Assembly: GCA_009924885.1 (NCBI GenBank)
Contig: RFQS01000023.1
Span: 1 to 15,765, forward strand
DNA from: Pseudomonadota bacterium
Lineage (GTDB): Bacteria; Cyanobacteriota; Vampirovibrionia; LMEP-6097
Reading direction: 5' to 3'
DNA: 15,765 nt
Of the stretch, positions 13,831 to 15,765 are shown one piece after another; within the stretch, counting starts at the first letter, position 1; each line of letters starts with the position of its first letter. Below the pieces are notes generated by a model that saw only the letters and a program-made list of their open reading frames with translations, was not told the DNA's origin and ran no database searches. The translations under genes were made by a program, and so were the position numbers.

Positions 13831-14607
13831 ATGGCAAAGCTTTATCAAATACAGCAAGAAATAAAAAAATACTTTATGGGCAAGACTGCTAACCCTAAAA
13901 TCCTTTCCCCACAAGTCCAAAAGGAGCTTAGTATTTATAAAAGTCTCGCTTTAGAAAAAATAAATATCACCATGAAACAATGCTTTCCACTCTGTTTCAA
14001 AATTCTTAAAGACTACTGGGGAGAAATCATCGTCGATTTTTATCATAACTTTCCAAGTAAGTCGGCCATTTATCTTCAAATGAGCAAAAATTTCTCTGAA
14101 TATTTAAAAAGCCTGAAATTTAAAATGAAATTTAGAAATGCAAACTTTCCAAAATGGTTGAACGAATTAGCAGAATATGAATGGGCCGAATTAGACCTTT
14201 CTACCTTTCATCCACAGGATTTTGTAAATGCTGAAAGAAAAAAAGATTTAAATGAGGGAGATTACGTTAAATTGATGAAAGCTCATAAGATTTTTAAATT
14301 TGATTACCCCATAAGTAAAATCGTTGAACATTTAAATAGCAAACGTAAAATCTATAATCTCGCTTTTTTTAAAAAACAGAAAGAAACTTTACTAATTTTC
14401 AGAGATAAACAAGATAAAGTAAGATATTTCCTGCTTTCACCTGGAAGTTATTTTTTAGTCGATAATTTAAGATATGGAATAGGACTCGGGGATTTATATG
14501 AAAAATTCATGGATAAATTTAATATCAAGGATAAAGAAAGACTGGATACTAACCAGAAAATCCAAAACTTACTCTCAAATTTTAAACAACAAGGGATTTT
14601 AACCTAA
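13831..14607 (+). CDS. DUF2063 / BufC-HvfC-type MNIO partner protein
   Basis: 258 residues. The N-terminal helical domain (about 1-140) matches the DUF2063 pattern: a start like LYQIQQEIKKYF, then LSIYKSLALEKINITMKQCFPLC, DFYHNFPSKS, FSEYLKSLK and FPKWLNELAEYEWAELDL. In canonical members this reads 'YRNNV...L...FP...FL..LA.LEWA'. The C-terminal half (about 170-258) has beta segments (NLAFFKKQKETLLIF, VRYFLLSPGSYFLVDN) and may act as the peptide-recognition part known from MNIO partner proteins. In these systems the partner binds the precursor and presents it to the MNIO. Gene order lipoprotein, MNIO, DUF2063 supports this. No signal peptide, so action is cytoplasmic, before export of the substrate. 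Divergent in sequence but convincingly placed. Confidence 0.8.
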   Translation: MAKLYQIQQEIKKYFMGKTANPKILSPQVQKELSIYKSLALEKINITMKQCFPLCFKILKDYWGEIIVDFYHNFPSKSAIYLQMSKNFSEYLKSLKFKMKFRNANFPKWLNELAEYEWAELDLSTFHPQDFVNAERKKDLNEGDYVKLMKAHKIFKFDYPISKIVEHLNSKRKIYNLAFFKKQKETLLIFRDKQDKVRYFLLSPGSYFLVDNLRYGIGLGDLYEKFMDKFNIKDKERLDTNQKIQNLLSNFKQQGILT

Positions 14608-14645
14608 ACTTAACCTAGTTTTGGATCTAATCTAATAGATAGGGT

Positions 14646-15765
14646 ATGTCGACGCCATTTATTAATCCGTATGAGACCAAGGACGTAGTTGCCACGTCAC
14701 TTAATAATCTTGATAAGCAAAGTCAAGACGTAATCTCTTATTTAGATGGACTTTTCTCATCTGAAACCGTCAAGGATAAGCAAATAATTCTTGATGATGG
14801 TACTGTAGAAACTTTAAAACCCTTCCAAGTAGCCAATAATCAAGGTGCTTTCTGGGATAAAGGCACTACTTATTATTTTCAACCTGTCGCAGATAGGCTC
14901 AGGGAAATTAGTTTAGAAATACAGGGAAGATTAAATAGCACAGATGTTTCAGCCACTCTTAAAGCTGGAATTATGGGTCTCTTTTCAAAGACTTTAGATG
15001 ATAGTAGAGAGACAGTATTAGGTACTAATAATCCAAATGCTGATAATTTCGCTAACAATTGGAAATATGAGCAGTTATATACAAACACTTCCGATCCTAT
15101 TTATGATCTTGATCTAAATGCTTTTCTTAATGCTGTCGGAACAACTGCCTTTAAAATGGTTGATGCCGTAGATGGAGATCTTGGCACTCAGCTTATAACA
15201 AATACTAGTGGTCTTAAAATTAACATTAGTAATTTAGAAGATGTAGCAAAACTACTCGATGACGGTGATAATTTTTACAACGACAACAATACAATTGATA
15301 ACCCAAATACAGCAGTTATGGAGGGTGTGCATGATCCTAACAAGCAACCTGAATTTTATCTTATTGGTAATAGAAAATTACCGGTCTTTGGGGCTGTAGA
15401 AGATGCTCCAGACCATACTAACGCAGCATACAAACAAGATCTCTATAATTATCAAAATAAACGAATCGATCCTAATAATATTTACTGGAATGACCCGACC
15501 TTTCCAAAAGAGCCTGAAGAAGTTTTTTATGACATGGTAGCAATAGCAATTACTCAACAAAAAGTAAGCGAATATCCAAGCACTACAGCAGATGATATAA
15601 GAGATATAAATACTGCAACTGCTGAAACGGCTCGCAATAATCTAAAGAACATCGCTGGTAGTTATTTCCAAAATAGTCAAGCTTGGTATAATGCTGAACC
15701 CCCTCGTAATGCAAGCAATCTAACGCCCCCTGCTTTTTTCCTTGGTAAATCTACTAGTATAGGTG
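14646..15765 (+). CDS. Large Cys-free Asn/Asp/Thr-rich protein, 5' part
   Basis: An open frame of 373 codons starts at ATG 14646 (MSTPFINPYETKDVVATSLN) and runs off the window, so it is partial. I do not recognise the family. It has no signal peptide and no membrane segment, and is rich in Asn, Asp, Thr, Ala and Tyr. It contains no cysteine in the visible part. Early on it reads SQDVISYLDGLFSS and LREISLEIQGRLNSTD, helical segments like those at the ends of filament or secreted surface proteins. Later come acidic Asn-rich stretches (DDGDNFYNDNNTIDNPN). A structural or secreted protein using a signal-less export route is possible but unproven. AGGG lies just before the ATG, too close for a good ribosome binding site. 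It starts 38 bases after the DUF2063 gene with no evident terminator between, so it may belong to the MNIO operon. Confidence 0.7.
   Translation, partial: MSTPFINPYETKDVVATSLNNLDKQSQDVISYLDGLFSSETVKDKQIILDDGTVETLKPFQVANNQGAFWDKGTTYYFQPVADRLREISLEIQGRLNSTDVSATLKAGIMGLFSKTLDDSRETVLGTNNPNADNFANNWKYEQLYTNTSDPIYDLDLNAFLNAVGTTAFKMVDAVDGDLGTQLITNTSGLKINISNLEDVAKLLDDGDNFYNDNNTIDNPNTAVMEGVHDPNKQPEFYLIGNRKLPVFGAVEDAPDHTNAAYKQDLYNYQNKRIDPNNIYWNDPTFPKEPEEVFYDMVAIAITQQKVSEYPSTTADDIRDINTATAETARNNLKNIAGSYFQNSQAWYNAEPPRNASNLTPPAFFLGKSTSIG

Noticed and set aside
14608..14645. Terminator between the DUF2063 gene and the last gene
   Set aside because: Only a 5-base AAACT/AGTTT pair with a few T is present, too weak to call.

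Overview
This AT-rich window comes from a Gram-negative bacterium with short intergenic gaps and mostly weak Shine-Dalgarno sites. Three points suggest, without proving, a relative of the non-photosynthetic Cyanobacteria (Melainabacteria/Vampirovibrionia type). The MurJ N-terminal region resembles the cyanobacterial form (IGGP where proteobacteria carry an Arg-rich PNLLRR segment). There is a VKOR-type disulfide generator. L33 is the Cys-poor 'LECTEA...SRY.TTKN' form. Lineage is inference only.

Left part, mainly minus strand: a broken fragment of an N6-adenine DNA methylase-like gene (71-834, frame lost at an A8 tract); a tight operon of thioredoxin-fold lipoprotein, pgk and murJ (4248 down to 918); a divergent VKOR gene (4270-4827) that probably reoxidises that thioredoxin-like protein; a secreted BP74-like protein; and a second operon of mrp, class II aldolase-like gene and gloA (7639 down to 5373). 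An HDOD-domain gene (8600-7695) diverges from rpmG.

Middle part, plus strand: rpmG, a fold-type I aminotransferase and radA. The last two are interrupted by in-frame palindromic, protein-coding repeats. A complete 123-bp copy lies in radA and a 69-bp deletion form lies in the aminotransferase, both with 11-bp inverted ends and read in the same frame. Partial copies lie in radA and at its C-terminus, and one radA copy carries a further 69-bp palindromic insertion. This resembles the Rickettsia palindromic elements in style, but I do not recognise the family.

Right part, plus strand: an operon with a strong ribosome binding site encoding a small, Glu/Ala-rich, Cys-poor lipoprotein, an MNIO (DUF692) multinuclear iron oxidase with an unusual ~95-residue disordered tail, and a DUF2063/BufC-type partner. 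The layout is that of bufferin or methanobactin-type RiPP systems, but the putative substrate has no Cys-rich core. It is followed by the 5' end of a large Cys-free Asn/Asp/Thr-rich protein that runs off the window. This MNIO cluster and the palindromic coding repeats are the most novel parts of the window.
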